From Cololabis saira (lineage: Eukaryota; Chordata; Actinopteri; Beloniformes; Belonidae), in the NCBI RefSeq assembly GCF_033807715.1, contig NC_084591.1, forward strand, positions 48,443,915 through 48,507,914: 64,000 bases of DNA, given 5' to 3'. The notes beneath the pieces are model-generated. The model was not told the origin of the DNA, searched no databases, and saw only the letters and a list, made by a program, of their open reading frames with translations. Of this stretch, positions 11,205 to 21,442 are shown piece by piece (position 1 is the stretch's first letter; each line of letters starts with the position of its first letter). The translations under genes and the position numbers were made by a program.

Positions 11205-11270
11205 TCCTGCTTGGGGTTCGAACCCTGGTCACTTGTATGGGAGACGACAGTGCTCCCACTGCTCCATCCT
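11205..11270 (-). repeat. tRNA-like SINE head (putative)
   Basis: On the minus strand GGAGCAGTGGGAGCACTG resembles a polymerase III A box region and GGGTTCGAACCC is a perfect B box, about 30 bases apart, as in a tRNA-derived SINE head. A full tRNA cloverleaf cannot be drawn confidently, so it is not called a tRNA gene. Confidence 0.4.
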
Positions 11271-11280
11271 TTTTTCTTGT

Positions 11281-11593
11281 ATTACGGACGGCGGCGTGGG
11301 TCCGCTGCCATCGCCCGGGGACCCTGCAGGAGGCCATCACCCTTGCAGACGACCACCTGGCGGTCCATCCAGCGGCCCCAGCAGCAGTGGGACCAGCAAC
11401 GCGTCCTATTCCTGCGCCGCGCCAGAGGTTCGCCACGGCCGGAGGTCCGCCAACGACTAACGCTTCTCCTTTTTCCCAGAGCTGCACCTCCGCTCCGCTC
11501 TGCTTCCGTCCTCTCTCGTCTCCAGGTGGAAGCAGCAGCGGGATGACCTGGGGTGGGGACCGCAGGCAGGTGGAAGCAGCAACGGGATGACCG
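11281..11593 (+). pseudogene. Retrotransposon gag C-terminal fragment
   Basis: The + frame reads GTLQEAITLADDHLAVHP then an Ala/Pro-rich tail, like the SCAN-related C-terminal part of gag in some fish Ty3/Gypsy elements (a conserved LAEDHL-type motif). No start, zinc knuckle or pol follows, so it is a small fragment. It has the opposite orientation to the retroelement at 11646-22293 and is therefore a different insertion. Confidence 0.4.
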
Positions 11594-11645
11594 GGGGTGA
11601 GGACCGCAGGCCAGCACGCAGCTCCCGAAGCTCCGGCCCAATCAT

Positions 11646-12002
11646 CAAGCCCCAGGTTGGCACGCTGCAGGTTCCTGGAGTAATCCAACCTTTGTTCAGC
11701 AGGTCCTGCAGATACTCCTTCACCTCTGCATAGAGCGGCTTAGGGATGGACATGTATGTCTTCTGGACAGGAGCAGGATCACTGAGTGTGATGTGCATGT
11801 TCAGTGTCGGTATACTGCCAATATCATTGTCATCATATGCAAATGCCTCACACTCCTCATGCAAGACCTCTCTCACTGCTTCCCTCTGGCGCTCAGACAG
11901 GTGTTCCAGGTCAACAGGAGGGTGCCACTTTAGGCTGTGTGTTTCGCCAGGGCTGATGTTTTTTTTTTCCTCTCTCTGCGTTCCTGTGCTCAGAGGGTTC
12001 AC
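11646..12002 (-). pseudogene. Gypsy-like pol, N-terminal RT fragment
   Basis: Reads ECEAFAYDDNDIGSIPTLN, then PAPVQKTYMSIPKPL and VKEYLQDLLNKGWI, the segment just before the first RT aspartate in Ty3/Gypsy polymerases. After GWITP the similarity stops abruptly at about 11655 and runs into unrelated sequence, so the catalytic core (YVDD region) is missing. Non-functional. Confidence 0.75.
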
Positions 12003-12109
12003 GCTGACTGCAGAACAGGTGGTATGGTGGGTAGAAGTTGGGACTGAGGATTCAGGCTGATCGGTAGAAAGTGTGGCAGCATATACAGCTTTTACTGTCT
12101 CAAGGGGGC

Positions 12110-13365
12110 CTAGGATGGTGCGCTGGTCCAGTAAAACTGGGTGTTTAGTGGTGTTGGCAATGGGGATGTTGATAAAAGCCCTTTTCTCCCAATATCGGTC
12201 TTTACCAGGCCCTCATTCACTTCCAGGCCTTCTGGTAGTGGGTGCAGGTCACTGGGGGTGAAGAGGACTTCTTGACCCTTGAACTTGGCTCCCAGATGGG
12301 CTGGCACAGTGATGGTTGTCACCCCATTGGCTGACAAGTGGACTCTTCTGTCCTGCAGTTCACCAGACACTGTTTCCCCATGAGGCTCACTAACTTGGTC
12401 TTTCGGTGCGGCTTGATGTAATTGACATGCAGAGGTTTTGGTGCAGATGTGGAGGAGTTAATGCTTGTGAGCTGTGACTTTCTCTTGGCATTGTCTCTCT
12501 GTCTCTTGCAGGATGATGGTGGGACCTGGGGTCTGGAGCTACTGGTGGTCCCCTCTCAGCGGCCCATTCCCTTTTCCCATCTGTCTTGGCCTCCTACACC
12601 CGTGGGAGACATGGCCAGACTCCCCACAGCGGAAACAATGATCTCATCTATGCCCCTGCTGACATGCTGTGCAACCCCTGGGTCTCTGCCTGGTCTCTGG
12701 CCTCACTCTCATTGCTGGCTGGTAGGTGATTGGCTAGTAGGTGGCTTGGTGCGAGGTTGGTGGTCTCTGTGAGTGCTGGTTGGTGGCTTCTATGGCTGCC
12801 AGGAACACTTGCCTCATCTCATAAACCTCAGCCTTGAGCTGCTCCAACATTAGATGGGTGGCAGAGTCCTGCGCCTGAGCTTTCTTTGGCTGAGGCTGTG
12901 ACTCCTTTGCTGTCACTGGGGTGGGGCATTTCACTGCTGGTGGAGCTGTACTGGGAACTGGGAACATACTGCCTGTATGTCACACATACTAGCTACCCTA
13001 CCATTGGTAGATTTCCTCAGCTTCTCCTGCCTCTCTCCCTCCAGACTGGCAGCCTCACTCATCTTATCAATTAGTGTCTCATCTCTCACCTTGATGTCAC
13101 TCAGGAAGGGCCTCACCTGGAATTTTATGGAGTCACTCAGAAGACCTGTCTCGACCGCCCGGAGAAACTTTCTCTGCACTAATTCTAGGCCGTAGTAGTC
13201 ATCTGCCTCTCCGTCATTTGACTTCCACAGTAGCCTCTCTTTCAGATCGATGGCACGGAACAGAAAGGTCTGAACAGACTCTTTGGGCTCCTGTGAGGTG
13301 TTAACCGGCTTATGGTAGATGTCAGATGTGCTCTCTTCCCTGTAGTGCCCCTGCAGGATGGTTTT
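12110..13365 (-). pseudogene. Gypsy-like gag C-terminal part with CCHC zinc knuckle
   Basis: From 13365 leftward the frame continues the capsid-like region (LQGHYREEST, LFRAIDLKERLLWKS, VRPFLSDIKVRDETLIDKM). A second piece (12967-12734) is Pro/Gln/Lys-rich. CFRCGESGHVSHGC at 12637-12596 is a complete CX2CX4HX4C zinc knuckle, the RNA-binding motif of nucleocapsid. The minus frame 12370-12110 (LSANGVTTITVPAHLG) resembles the region between protease and pol. Frame breaks and a stop next to the knuckle mark it as decayed. Confidence 0.7.
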
Positions 13366-13467
13366 CAGGGTTGTGACATTGAACACGTTAATTTCTGTGA
13401 GAACGTTGAACTGAACGCAACATATTTGCAAATAAAGAACTTGAACGTGAACTTGTTCATTCTGCAG

Positions 13468-13535
13468 ATCACACCAACGCAGAGCTACGTAGGCTCTGCG
13501 TTGGTGTAATGCGGAACCATAAATCAGCCTTGACA
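13468..13535. repeat. TACGGCGTA-family MITE, shortened copy
   Basis: CACACCAACGCAGAGC, then GTAGGCTCTGCGTTGGTGTAA and CGGAACCATAAATCAGCC, with the core reduced to CTACGTAG. From 13536 to 13974 nothing else is recognised. Confidence 0.6.
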
Positions 13536-13974
13536 GGTGAAGAGAGAGACGTTGCAGACGCAGCGTCAGCGAGCCGTCAGATGATGATCCTTATCATTAT
13601 CTGTGGGAATTTTACACATCGTCTCCCAAAGAGTCCGACGGTAGAAATCTAACGGTTCTGTGCAAATGATGTCCACCTGCGCTGAGAAAACAAGTCTGAA
13701 CATCTGCCTCGTCAACTTCAAATTTGAAACGTCATGTGGAGTTAAAGCATCCGTCCAGTGGGAGAAAATATCTGCAAGTCCTTAACAATCAAAAAAGTTC
13801 TCAGAAAGACCAAGAAGACCCAACAGCCCCAAACGACCCCAGTCCCTCTGCTGCACCTTCAGGGGGTTGATTTACCTGCAACAGGTAGAAACACTGATAA
13901 TGGACTACATTGTTGGAGATTTATAACCTGAGTAAAGTTGAAAAGCTACCAGGACAATACATGATTGTTTACAG

Positions 13975-14118
13975 CAGGGGTCTCCAACCCTGGTCCTCGG
14001 GACCCCTGTCCTGCATGTTCTAGATGTTTCTGCATCATCACACATGATTCTAATTAATGGCCGTCATCAGGGTTCTGAGGGGAAATATCTAAAACATGCA
14101 GGACAGGGTCCTGAGGAC
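13975..14118. repeat. hAT-type MITE remnant
   Basis: Starts CAGGGGTCTCCAACCCTGG and carries CCTGTCCTGCATGTTCTAGA with a facing copy TCTAAAACATGCAGGACAGG at 14086-14106. The right end is cut by the Harbinger A insertion at 14122. Confidence 0.55.
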
Positions 14119-14615
14119 CAGGGGCCTGATGTACACAACGTGCGGCGCACAAAAAACGTGTGTTCGCCACTTTCAGCGCTCACGGTCGGATGTACAAAGA
14201 ATGATTTGAACGTAGAAAGTTGCTGTCCTTCACTCACACACCAAGGCTGGCGTACGCACTTTCCTGAGGTTTTGTCCGTTGGCGACACTCACTGTTGATC
14301 CAGTGAAGTGCAGAATATGAGGAAACGTAACGTCAACAATAAGTTCACGACCACATGAAGGACACGACAGTCCCCACATCACCAGATAAGTTACACAGGA
14401 GTGGAGCTGCAACAATCTCACAATCAACCACATGATCTGAACAAACAACTAAAGGCAGGAGCTCAACGATGGAACCAGCAAATCCTGATGGAGCTTTGGC
14501 TCCGTTAGAGGAACCTGCTGATGATCAGATCACACTGATGCACTGATTTGCAACAAGAAGACTGGGGGTAAGGGAGCCCTCTTGCCCTGACGGGACATTT
14601 TTTGCTGGATACACA

Positions 14616-14978
14616 ATGGACGCGTACAAGGCGTGGAAGCCGTTGTGTATGGTAATATTGTCAGTCGAGGATGCAGAAGATGCCTACATGATCGCAGGAT
14701 TTCTCCTGATTATCTCCTTGATCGGAGGTGGGGGTTTCCTGATGTATCGACATATGCGTAAGTCGGCGGCGGCCTCCTTCAGCCACTTTTCCAGGCTGCC
14801 GTACGTGGCAGATGGATCAAGCAAAGCGATCAGCACTCTGACTTTTACGCTGGGGGAGCAGGCCCGTAAGCTGGATGCGATTCTCGAGCAGAACCGCAGG
14901 CTGGCAGGGGTCTTTGAGCTCATCAACAAGATGGATAACAACATGGAGAGACTGGGAGCTCAGCTTGGCCGGAATTGA
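14616..14978 (+). CDS. Unrecognised small membrane / coiled-coil protein
   Basis: Intact 120-codon ORF with strong start context (ACAATGG, A at -3, G at +4). I do not recognise the family. Visible features: an acidic N-terminus (EDAEDAY, residues 18-24); one clear transmembrane segment at about 25-44 (MIAGFLLIISLIGGGGFLMY); a basic RHMRKS stop-transfer stretch at 45-50, which by the positive-inside rule would place the C-terminus in the cytoplasm; then about 75-118 rich in heptad-spaced Leu/Ile/Met, a likely coiled coil. About 700 bases of C-rich 3' sequence follow, then AATAAA at 15692 and GATTCT hexamer repeats, the architecture of a retroposed unit. It sits inside a Harbinger element, so a transposon-carried gene, a retrocopy or chance are all possible. 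No splice signals are needed to read it. Confidence 0.45.
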   Translation: MDAYKAWKPLCMVILSVEDAEDAYMIAGFLLIISLIGGGGFLMYRHMRKSAAASFSHFSRLPYVADGSSKAISTLTFTLGEQARKLDAILEQNRRLAGVFELINKMDNNMERLGAQLGRN

Positions 14979-15691
14979 TTGATTGATCACAAATTCGTCT
15001 GCTCGGAGTTTATTGAGGAACCAAAAGACTGAAAAGGCAGACAGAAAATTACTGAGCTGCCTGCAAATTGTTGATTTGATTTGGCCTTGATGGAGCGGCT
15101 TGGCAGGCCTCTTCGTCACAATCTCCCTGGAGGAATGTAAACATGACGTTCTGCACCCAACTCAACCCTCCCCCTCTCTCACAACAACTGCGGATCTCCC
15201 TCCCAGAACTGTCTGCACTCTGGGCGAAGGTTCTCGGACTTATCGCGTCACAGACTCTCTCACACACACTGACACACCCCCCTCTCCCCATATTCAACGC
15301 CTTTCTGGCACCCCCCTCTTATCAGCAGCCCCTCCTGACACAGGCTCCGGGTTGGAGCGCCAGCTGGCAATGGCCGCGGCCCTCACTTGGAGGACCTGTG
15401 CCGGGTCCCGCCATCCCCACCCTCCCCCCTCCCCCCCCCACACCCCGACCTGCCCATATCGTATACCCATAAGCTTATGATGTTGTATTGTTGTGTGTAC
15501 GTTGCTTTTCTGTGCTGAGGTGTTTTTTTGCACCTTGACACTAGGTATTAATACACAGTGTGAAGATGCCTTTTTTCCCTCCTCCCTCCCATCCCAGTGT
15601 CATCCTTACTCTAAAAATGGCGTCCGTACTAATGGTGCCATCGGTGTAAACCGGAGTCAAGTTCTCTCGTCTGATTTATGTCTGACCTGGC

Positions 15692-15722
15692 AATAAAGCT
15701 TTTTCTGATTCTGATTCTGATC
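15692..15722 (+). terminator. Polyadenylation signal and hexamer tail
   Basis: CAATAAAGC gives a canonical AATAAA at 15692-15697, followed by three tandem GATTCT units. Short tandem tails like this mark the 3' ends of several LINE/SINE families, supporting retroposition of the 14.5-15.7 kb unit. Confidence 0.5.
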
Positions 15723-15814
15723 TGCTGGTCCAGGACTAAGACTGGACCATCAGCTGGTTTAGTCTGGATCTGCTGGTCCAGGACTAAGACTGGACCATCA
15801 GCTGGTTCAGGTAC
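15719..15814. repeat. 48-bp tandem duplication
   Basis: Two adjacent near-identical 48-base units, each with TCTGCTGGTCCAGGACTAAG and ACTGGACCATCAGCTGGTT. The unit contains its own inverted pair (TGGTCCAG/CTGGACCA). Nothing else is recognised from 15815 to 16860. Confidence 0.7.
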
Positions 15815-17011
15815 CAAGAGGATCTTCTGGATCTCTGTCCTGAACTGGACCAGCTGCTCCGGTTCAGACCAACATGATCTTTCAGCTGGAGCTGCTACAG
15901 GTCGGACATCTCTGTCACCATGACGACCGTATGGGATGAGTACTGGAGATTAAAGCCAGATCCTAAAACATCCCATAACTTTGTCTGGACAGAAAAACAT
16001 TAAAATACATTTTGCAGCGAAGAACCGGTTCTGTAAAGTTGTCTTTTAAAATAAAACTAAAATGTCACGGAAAGCTTGGTTGGTACGAACTGATGTGATT
16101 CAGCAATGATGAATAAAGTTTTTATTGAATGTTTAGGCGACTTTCAGAGTCTGATATGGAGTCGGCTGCAGGAGCTGCAGGTCCAGAAAGTGTTTCTCCG
16201 GTGATGGACCGGGACCCAGACCGGTCTCTCCTTCTGCGGATGCAACACTCCGAGTTAAATCAATTTTGCTCTTTATTTCTCACGTTTGCACCTCGATAAT
16301 CCCGTTGGAACAACTTCTCTTTATTTCTGCAGCAGAGGAATCAGATCGTGATGCTTCATGTTTTAAATATACGTTTATATTGTTCATATTGTTATACTTA
16401 TGAGAGAGGTGATCGTGGACATCCACAATGTGTAAGACTCAATAAAGTGTACATTGGTCTTAATCCGTTAGTATATAATACGTGTGACAATAAAGCGGAA
16501 CGAGGAGCTATTTTTCATCCACCAACTTAAGTTCTGGTGTCAGTTTTTAAAATACAAACAAGAAAAGCAGAGTGTAATGATGCACTAACGCTGCCATAAA
16601 CATTTACAAACCCGTACGATCATAATAAACCCACAATCCTTCACGGAACGCAACACAATGCAAAGAACAACATTACCCATAATGCAATGCAGCTGAAATC
16701 GGAAGAAATGCCCCCAAATAAATTATTTATTCCAGCTCAGAGCCGATGTTTTTTTTAATTTGTTTTAACTGTTTTTGTACATTTCTTGTTAGGATGAACG
16801 GTTTTTAATGGATAATTATCTTCATTATCATATTCAAACATGTATTTGAGGGAGGGGACGGGGCGGAGTGTTGTGCTCCCGCATGTGCGCTCAAATCCAC
16901 GCTGATTGTGATGTACCTGCGTGGATTTGGGCGTACGCACAGTTTTGTACATCTGAATTTTTGCGTTCATGTAAATTCCACGCACGGTTTCACGTTGAAA
17001 TCCACGCACTC
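15815..17011. other. Interior of Harbinger A, no gene seen
   Basis: Mostly A/T-rich sequence with scattered AATAAA hexamers. The last 150 bases (16860-17011) hold the right subterminal region of element A, with repeated CACGC and CGTACGCAC words. No coding region is supported. Confidence 0.45.
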
Positions 17012-17810
17012 TTAGGCCCAATCCCAATTCCACTTCACTCACCCTTCTTTTCTCCACTCGCCCTTCTTTTCTTCCCTAACCCCTAAAAAAGAAGGGGGAT
17101 ATTTTAGGGCACTTGAAATCTAGGGCACTTGGCCCAGGTGCCTGTCCCATTTCTCCTACTCCCCCTCGTTTTCATCCCTACCCTGATCAGGAAGCTGAGA
17201 GCCAAAAGCTGTTTTAATTTCAGCTGTAGCGCTGTTAATATGGCACTTTATTAAGTTTTAATATTTTTTCAGGTATAAAGGTAACCTTTAACATCCGCAA
17301 CCGGGGCTCAGTTTATCCAGTGCTTTAAGTGGACAAAAATAAGTGCCGGTACTCCCCTTATTCAACTGATGTCAGGTAAATTAGGCGGTGGGTAACAGCA
17401 GATGATTATGTGATATATTTAAATACTAGGACATTATCCTGATTTTTAAAAAGAAAATTGTTTTATTGAATTTTCCAAACAAAGTATGTGTACACAAGAA
17501 AACGCTCACATTCACTGGTAGACAGTACTCGAGTTGTAAAAAAACAATCAGGGGGGGTGGTGGATTTTATCATATGGGGACAGATAATTTGTCCTGAATA
17601 CAAATAATATAATATATTACAAATAATAGCAGTGACCAAAACACCTGCAGAAATACTGCAGGAATGACATAGCAGCAGTTAAATGCAGCCTTCTGTAAGC
17701 TTTAAATATCCACTGGGCTTACATCAAATACATCAAAACACAACAATAAAAAACACTTTTCTGAACTTATCAATATGACTCTGTCCTTCACAGGATAAGT
17801 AACATGGATC

Positions 17811-18125
17811 ACTGCAAAAACTCACAATCTTAACAAGAATATTTGTCTTATTTCTAGTTAAAATGTCTCATTTTAGTAAAAAAATCTCATTACACTTAAA
17901 ACAAGACTCATCACTGGAAAAAACAACAATTTTCACCTGTTTCAAGTAGATTTTCACTTAAAATAAGTACAAAAATCTGCCAGTGGAACAAGATTTTTTT
18001 GCTTGTAATGAGAAGATAAATCTTGTCCCACTGGCAGATTTTTCTACTTATTTCAAGTGAAAATTTACTTGAAACAGATGAAACTTGAAAAAGTAATTTT
18101 TCTGCTGTTATTTTTCTCGTGATGA
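17811..18125. repeat. Palindromic A/T-rich MITE
   Basis: Starts CACTGCAAAAACTCAC. Its centre is a long imperfect palindrome: CACTTAAAATAAGTACAAAAATCTGCCAGTGG faces its complement at about 18030-18062. Typical of abundant hAT-type fish MITEs. Confidence 0.65.
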
Positions 18126-18428
18126 CTAAATGCTGAAATAGCAGTAAAACCACATTCATTTTTATTTCAGGGGGGATGATTTTGACCGTTTTTATTTCAG
18201 GGGGGAGGGGGGGTGATTTTGATTTTGATGGACAGCTTTTAGCAGAGGCTTCAGAGCTTCTGGTGTCCGGGATCCCCTCAGCTCCTTGTATTCCCCAAAT
18301 CCTTGAATACTTCTCCTCCTCTCCACTTTTAAAGAAAGATTAAAATATCTTCTTCTTATCCAAATAACGCCTGTTAAGAAATTTGCTCCGAAATTTAGAG
18401 ATTTCTGTCTGCCGGCTCCGGAGCTTGG

Positions 18429-18711
18429 GTCCGTGTTAAATCGACGCAGAGCCTACGGCGTAGGTTACGGCGTAGGGTACGGCGTAGGGTACGGCGTAGG
18501 GTACGGCGTAGGGTACGGCGTAGGGTACGGCGTAGGGTACGGCGTAGGGTACGGCGTAGGGTACGGCGTAGGGTACGGCGTAGGGTACGGCGTAGGGTAC
18601 GGCGTAGGGTACGGCGTAGGGCACGCGTCGCCGCGTACATCGACGCAGAGCTTATGGCGTAGGTTACGTAACCTACGCCGTAGGCTCTTGGTGTAACGCG
18701 GAACCATAAAT
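18429..18711. repeat. TACGGCGTA-family MITE with expanded core
   Basis: Left half CCGTGTTAAATCGACGCAGAGCC, right half CCTACGCCGTAGG then TAACGCGGAACCATAAATC. The core between them is stretched by the 12-bp tandem array described separately. Other copies of the family have one to four such units. Confidence 0.75.
18454..18621. repeat. 12-bp minisatellite, about 14 units
   Basis: Fourteen consecutive TACGGCGTAGGG units (first one ends GGT), nearly perfect over 168 bases, with two CpG per unit. All six frames stay open, giving artefactual YGVGYGVG and RRTLRRTL peptides. The unit is the half-palindrome of the host MITE core, so the array grew by slippage or unequal exchange inside the element. 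Confidence 0.9.
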
Positions 18712-18896
18712 CCCTTTATTCTGGCGTGATCTTCTGCAACTTTATCTGAAAGTGTGTAAATTACCCAGATAACAGCTGGATTACTTTGTGGTTTCTGAAA
18801 ACTATTATATCAGAAACATCCAAAACAAATCTGACGAGTCACAGGATTATTTCTCTCTATTTCTCTGAGACGAGTCTGCCTGTTTGCCTTCGGTCG

Positions 18897-18975
18897 GCGA
18901 GTCAAATCGACGCAGAGCCTACGGCGTAGCTTACGTAGTCTGCGGCGTAGCTTACGTAGCCTACGGCGTAACCTA
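18897..18975. repeat. TACGGCGTA-family MITE, partial copy
   Basis: AAATCGACGCAGAGCCTACGG followed by alternating CGTAGCTTACGTAG and CTGCGGCGTAG words. It lacks the ATAAATCAG right end. Confidence 0.55.
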
Positions 18976-19367
18976 ACTGCCTTTACTCCGGTGCGATCTT
19001 AGCGAACAACGGACAAAAAAGGGATTATGTACATTCACTGAGTGAATATTATGAAAGTAAAATATTGGTTTGCAACTAGAAATGTAATCAAAACGCATTT
19101 TTATGCAGAAACTCAAAATATTGATTTTATTCACATAAAAATAAGAAATGTCCGCCATGTTTTTTTTTTTTGATTCAGTCCACAAATGACGACGAAAAGC
19201 ATTCTGGGAAATTTTCATACCCCCTCGCTCGCCAAGTCAGCATCTGAAATCCCTCGATCCGTAGGGGCTATTCTCAGCCCCTCGCCCTCGTTATGCCCCC
19301 TCCCCCTAGGTGAAAAGAGGAATTGGGACACTACTACCTTCACGGGAACGCGCAAAAGTTAGGGTTA

Positions 19368-19935
19368 TGGCACTTTCGCACTAGGACTTACTTGGCCCGA
19401 CTCGGCTCGGCACGGCTTTACACGGCCCCACACGTGTGTTTTCGCACAGCCAGGGGAGAAGTGTGCAGGTTGTGGTGAAGCTGCTGTGACGTACTCGATT
19501 GCGCAACCGCTTTGTTCGTGTCGGCGCTGATGAGAAATCAGTTGGAGCCGGGAGCGGCTGAGAGTAAAACAGCCCGTCTACATCGCTTTTTTAATTTTTT
19601 CTCGACAGCCACCAGGTTTATGAACATCTGCACCTCAGAGTAGGATCACCAAACAGACGTTTTGGGCTTCATAATAAAATCGCTGCGAGCCGCGGGTCGC
19701 TCTCGCGCTGACTCCCGCTTCCTGATTCAAACGTCTGACGGCCCCGCCCCCCGACCAATCAGAGGCGCGGAGGGTGGTGACGTCAGAAATAGTCCCTGCT
19801 CAGCCCGCAAAGAACCTGGCTGAAATGGTTACAGAAAAAAGTACCGACTTGGAGCGGCTCTACACGTCTCAGCCCTAGTGCGAAAGCGCAAAACGGGTAG
19901 AACCGAGCTGAGGTGGTACCAGTGCAAAAGCGGCT
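19368..19935. repeat. Harbinger-like MITE C, copy 1 (reversed)
   Basis: Ends TGGCACTTTCGCACTAG and GTGCAAAAGCGGCT, flanked by TTA at 19365-19367 and 19936-19938. The interior matches the reverse complement of the copies at 36170-36777 and 43750-44363 (CTCTGAGGTGCAGATGTTCA, GACGTCACCACCCTCC blocks). Non-coding. Confidence 0.75.
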
Positions 19936-21115
19936 TTAGTGAAGAAAACGAGGGCGAGGGGTTCAATTGGGACGCAGCCTTAGTACATAAGGCCCCAGGG
20001 CACCAGGACACTGGTATACGGTGAACAGTTTTAGGATAGGGGGGCGTTTCATTCGTACTTCTCACCTAAAAATATTGAAATGAACTGAATTAGAACTAGT
20101 TCAAAATGAAAATGGGGAACTATGAATGTGAACTGTTCATTTTTAAACTATGTGAACTGAACTTTGAACTAGTTCATGAGAAGTAGGAACTTGCACAACA
20201 CTGATGGTTTTAAGAGTGGAGAAAGTTAAATTGCTCTTGATTTCCAGCATATCTCTTAGGTGGAGACCTGGGATGACTGCTCGTATTGCTCCCTCTATCA
20301 CTTCCGTCTCTGAATGTCCTTTCCGGAGGCCTGCTTCGATCTGGTGGACTACACTGGTGTAGGACAGCTTGTCTTTTTGTCCTCCTTCCCCTATCTGTCC
20401 CATGATCTTAAATTCCCTCCGGAGCATGACTTAAGGCACATGTGTGTGATGAGGGGCGCTGTTTCTTACCTCCTCGGTTGGATGGTGGCTGAGGGATGAA
20501 AACCGGTCATTCAGCTGATGCTCATATGCTGACGGGCATCCTGGTGCTTGGGGCTGAAAGGGTGGCTTTGATCAGGTGCAGTGTTGCTTGGCCCTCTAAT
20601 CACCTCTCTCATCTCTTCCATGTATGAGAGTAGGCCTTTCAGGTACATACACACACGTTCTTCATCACCTTCCTTTTCTGCCATCTCCTCCAGTTCGCTT
20701 TCAATGATCTTTATGAGCCCTCTCTTAGTCTTGCTGGAGAACCCCCCCTCAACAAGCATAGCACATTTTGGGCCTGATTTACTAAAGGTTTGCGTTTGTA
20801 AAAACGTGTGCAAACTTGACATCACCCGCAAACCAATGTGCAAGCTGATCTACTAACAGCATGCAAAGAGGACTGCGCCTCTCAAATGAGCAAAATAGCA
20901 CACGCTGTTCATTTAGTACTTTTGCCCTGATAAATAATCAATATGGGGCGTACCTGCCAGAAAGCGCTAAATACTGGGAGGGGAAAATGCAAATAGGTTC
21001 ATTTACCACACGCAATGAGATTTACCAAGCCTGAAAGTAATTGCAGGGATTGTGATTGCATCTGTATTTAATACGTTTGAAAGGAAGGTGCTAATCTGCC
21101 CAGCATTACGCACCG

Positions 21116-21364
21116 ATGGCTGCTGTTATTGTGGCAAGGAGGCGACATCGCCAAAATCAAAGAATACGCAGAGAGAGAGTCTTTCGGACTCGTGTAAATT
21201 TGTTTGGAATGAATGAAAACCAGATAGTTGAAACATATCGACTATCTAGCGATTCCATCATGGAGCTGTTGAATGAGTTAAGGGCTGATTTGAGGACTGG
21301 GGTGTGGATGGCTCAACTTGTGGTGAGGATTCTCCACATGCAAAAGGAGAAATATTTTATTTGA
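21116..21364 (+). pseudogene. HARBI1-type transposase, N-terminal fragment
   Basis: MAAVIVARRRHRQNQRIRR then FRTRVNLFGMNENQIVETYR and LSSDSIMELLNELRADL. Arg-rich start and the F..R..L....I...YRLS.. pattern are typical of the N-terminus of Harbinger transposases. The frame diverges at about residue 62 (VWMAQLVV...) where the internal deletion begins, so the DDE catalytic domain is missing. Confidence 0.75.
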
Positions 21365-21442
21365 ATGTTAAAACAAGTATTATTCAGCAAAAGGTTGCCC
21401 CAGGAGGCACATTCATTTTTTTTATTTGTGATAATAAATAAA

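Larger units (their letters stand above)
17015..19979. mobile_element. Harbinger-like element B, copy 1
   Basis: Left end GGCCCAATCCCAATTCC and right end CAATTGGGACGCAGCC are inverted, flanked by TTA at 17012-17014 and 19980-19982. Subterminal parts (AGAAGGGGGATATTTTAGGG; CCCCTCGCCCTCG) and internal blocks match copy 2 at 36070-37776. It contains a palindromic MITE (17811-18125), two TACGGCGTA elements and element C1 (19368-19935). No transposase. Confidence 0.75.
14122..19995. mobile_element. Harbinger-like element A (outer)
   Basis: Left end GGGCCTGATGTAC (14122) matches right end GTACATAAGGCCC (19995) as an inverted repeat, with CAG duplicated at 14119-14121 and 19996-19998. Subterminal sequences at both sides have CACGT/GCGCAC and GTACGCAC words. 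Its right arm is split at 17014 by element B. Excluding B it is about 2.9 kb and contains the 120-codon ORF and a retroposon-like 3' tail. No transposase is recognised. Confidence 0.7.
13366..20203. mobile_element. hAT-ended composite insertion with perfect 8-bp duplication
   Basis: Begins CAGGGTTGTGACATT and ends GCACAACACTG, an imperfect inverted pair of hAT type. The flanks are ATGGTTTT at 13358-13365 and again at 20204-20211. Removing the element and one copy rejoins the minus-strand gag frame at TLKTI/LQG, which independently confirms the boundaries. Left subterminal sequence 13381-13460 and right 20020-20190 are rich in GAACTAGTTC/GTTGAACTGAAC motifs. Most of its 6.8 kb is later insertions (14122-19995 and others). 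No hAT transposase is visible. Confidence 0.85.

Noticed and set aside
11205..11270. A complete tRNA gene on the minus strand
   Set aside because: The A and B boxes are present, but acceptor and anticodon stems could not be paired; more likely a SINE head.
11173..11688. Minus-strand frame of 171 codons downstream of the pol fragment
   Set aside because: Low-complexity Arg/Gly/Ala composition, overlaps the + strand gag fragment and the SINE-like sequence; no coding support.
18433..18696. Open frames in several phases with YGVG / RRTL repeat peptides
   Set aside because: They arise from a 12-bp tandem repeat whose length is a multiple of three; there is no start context, no homology, and all phases are equally open.
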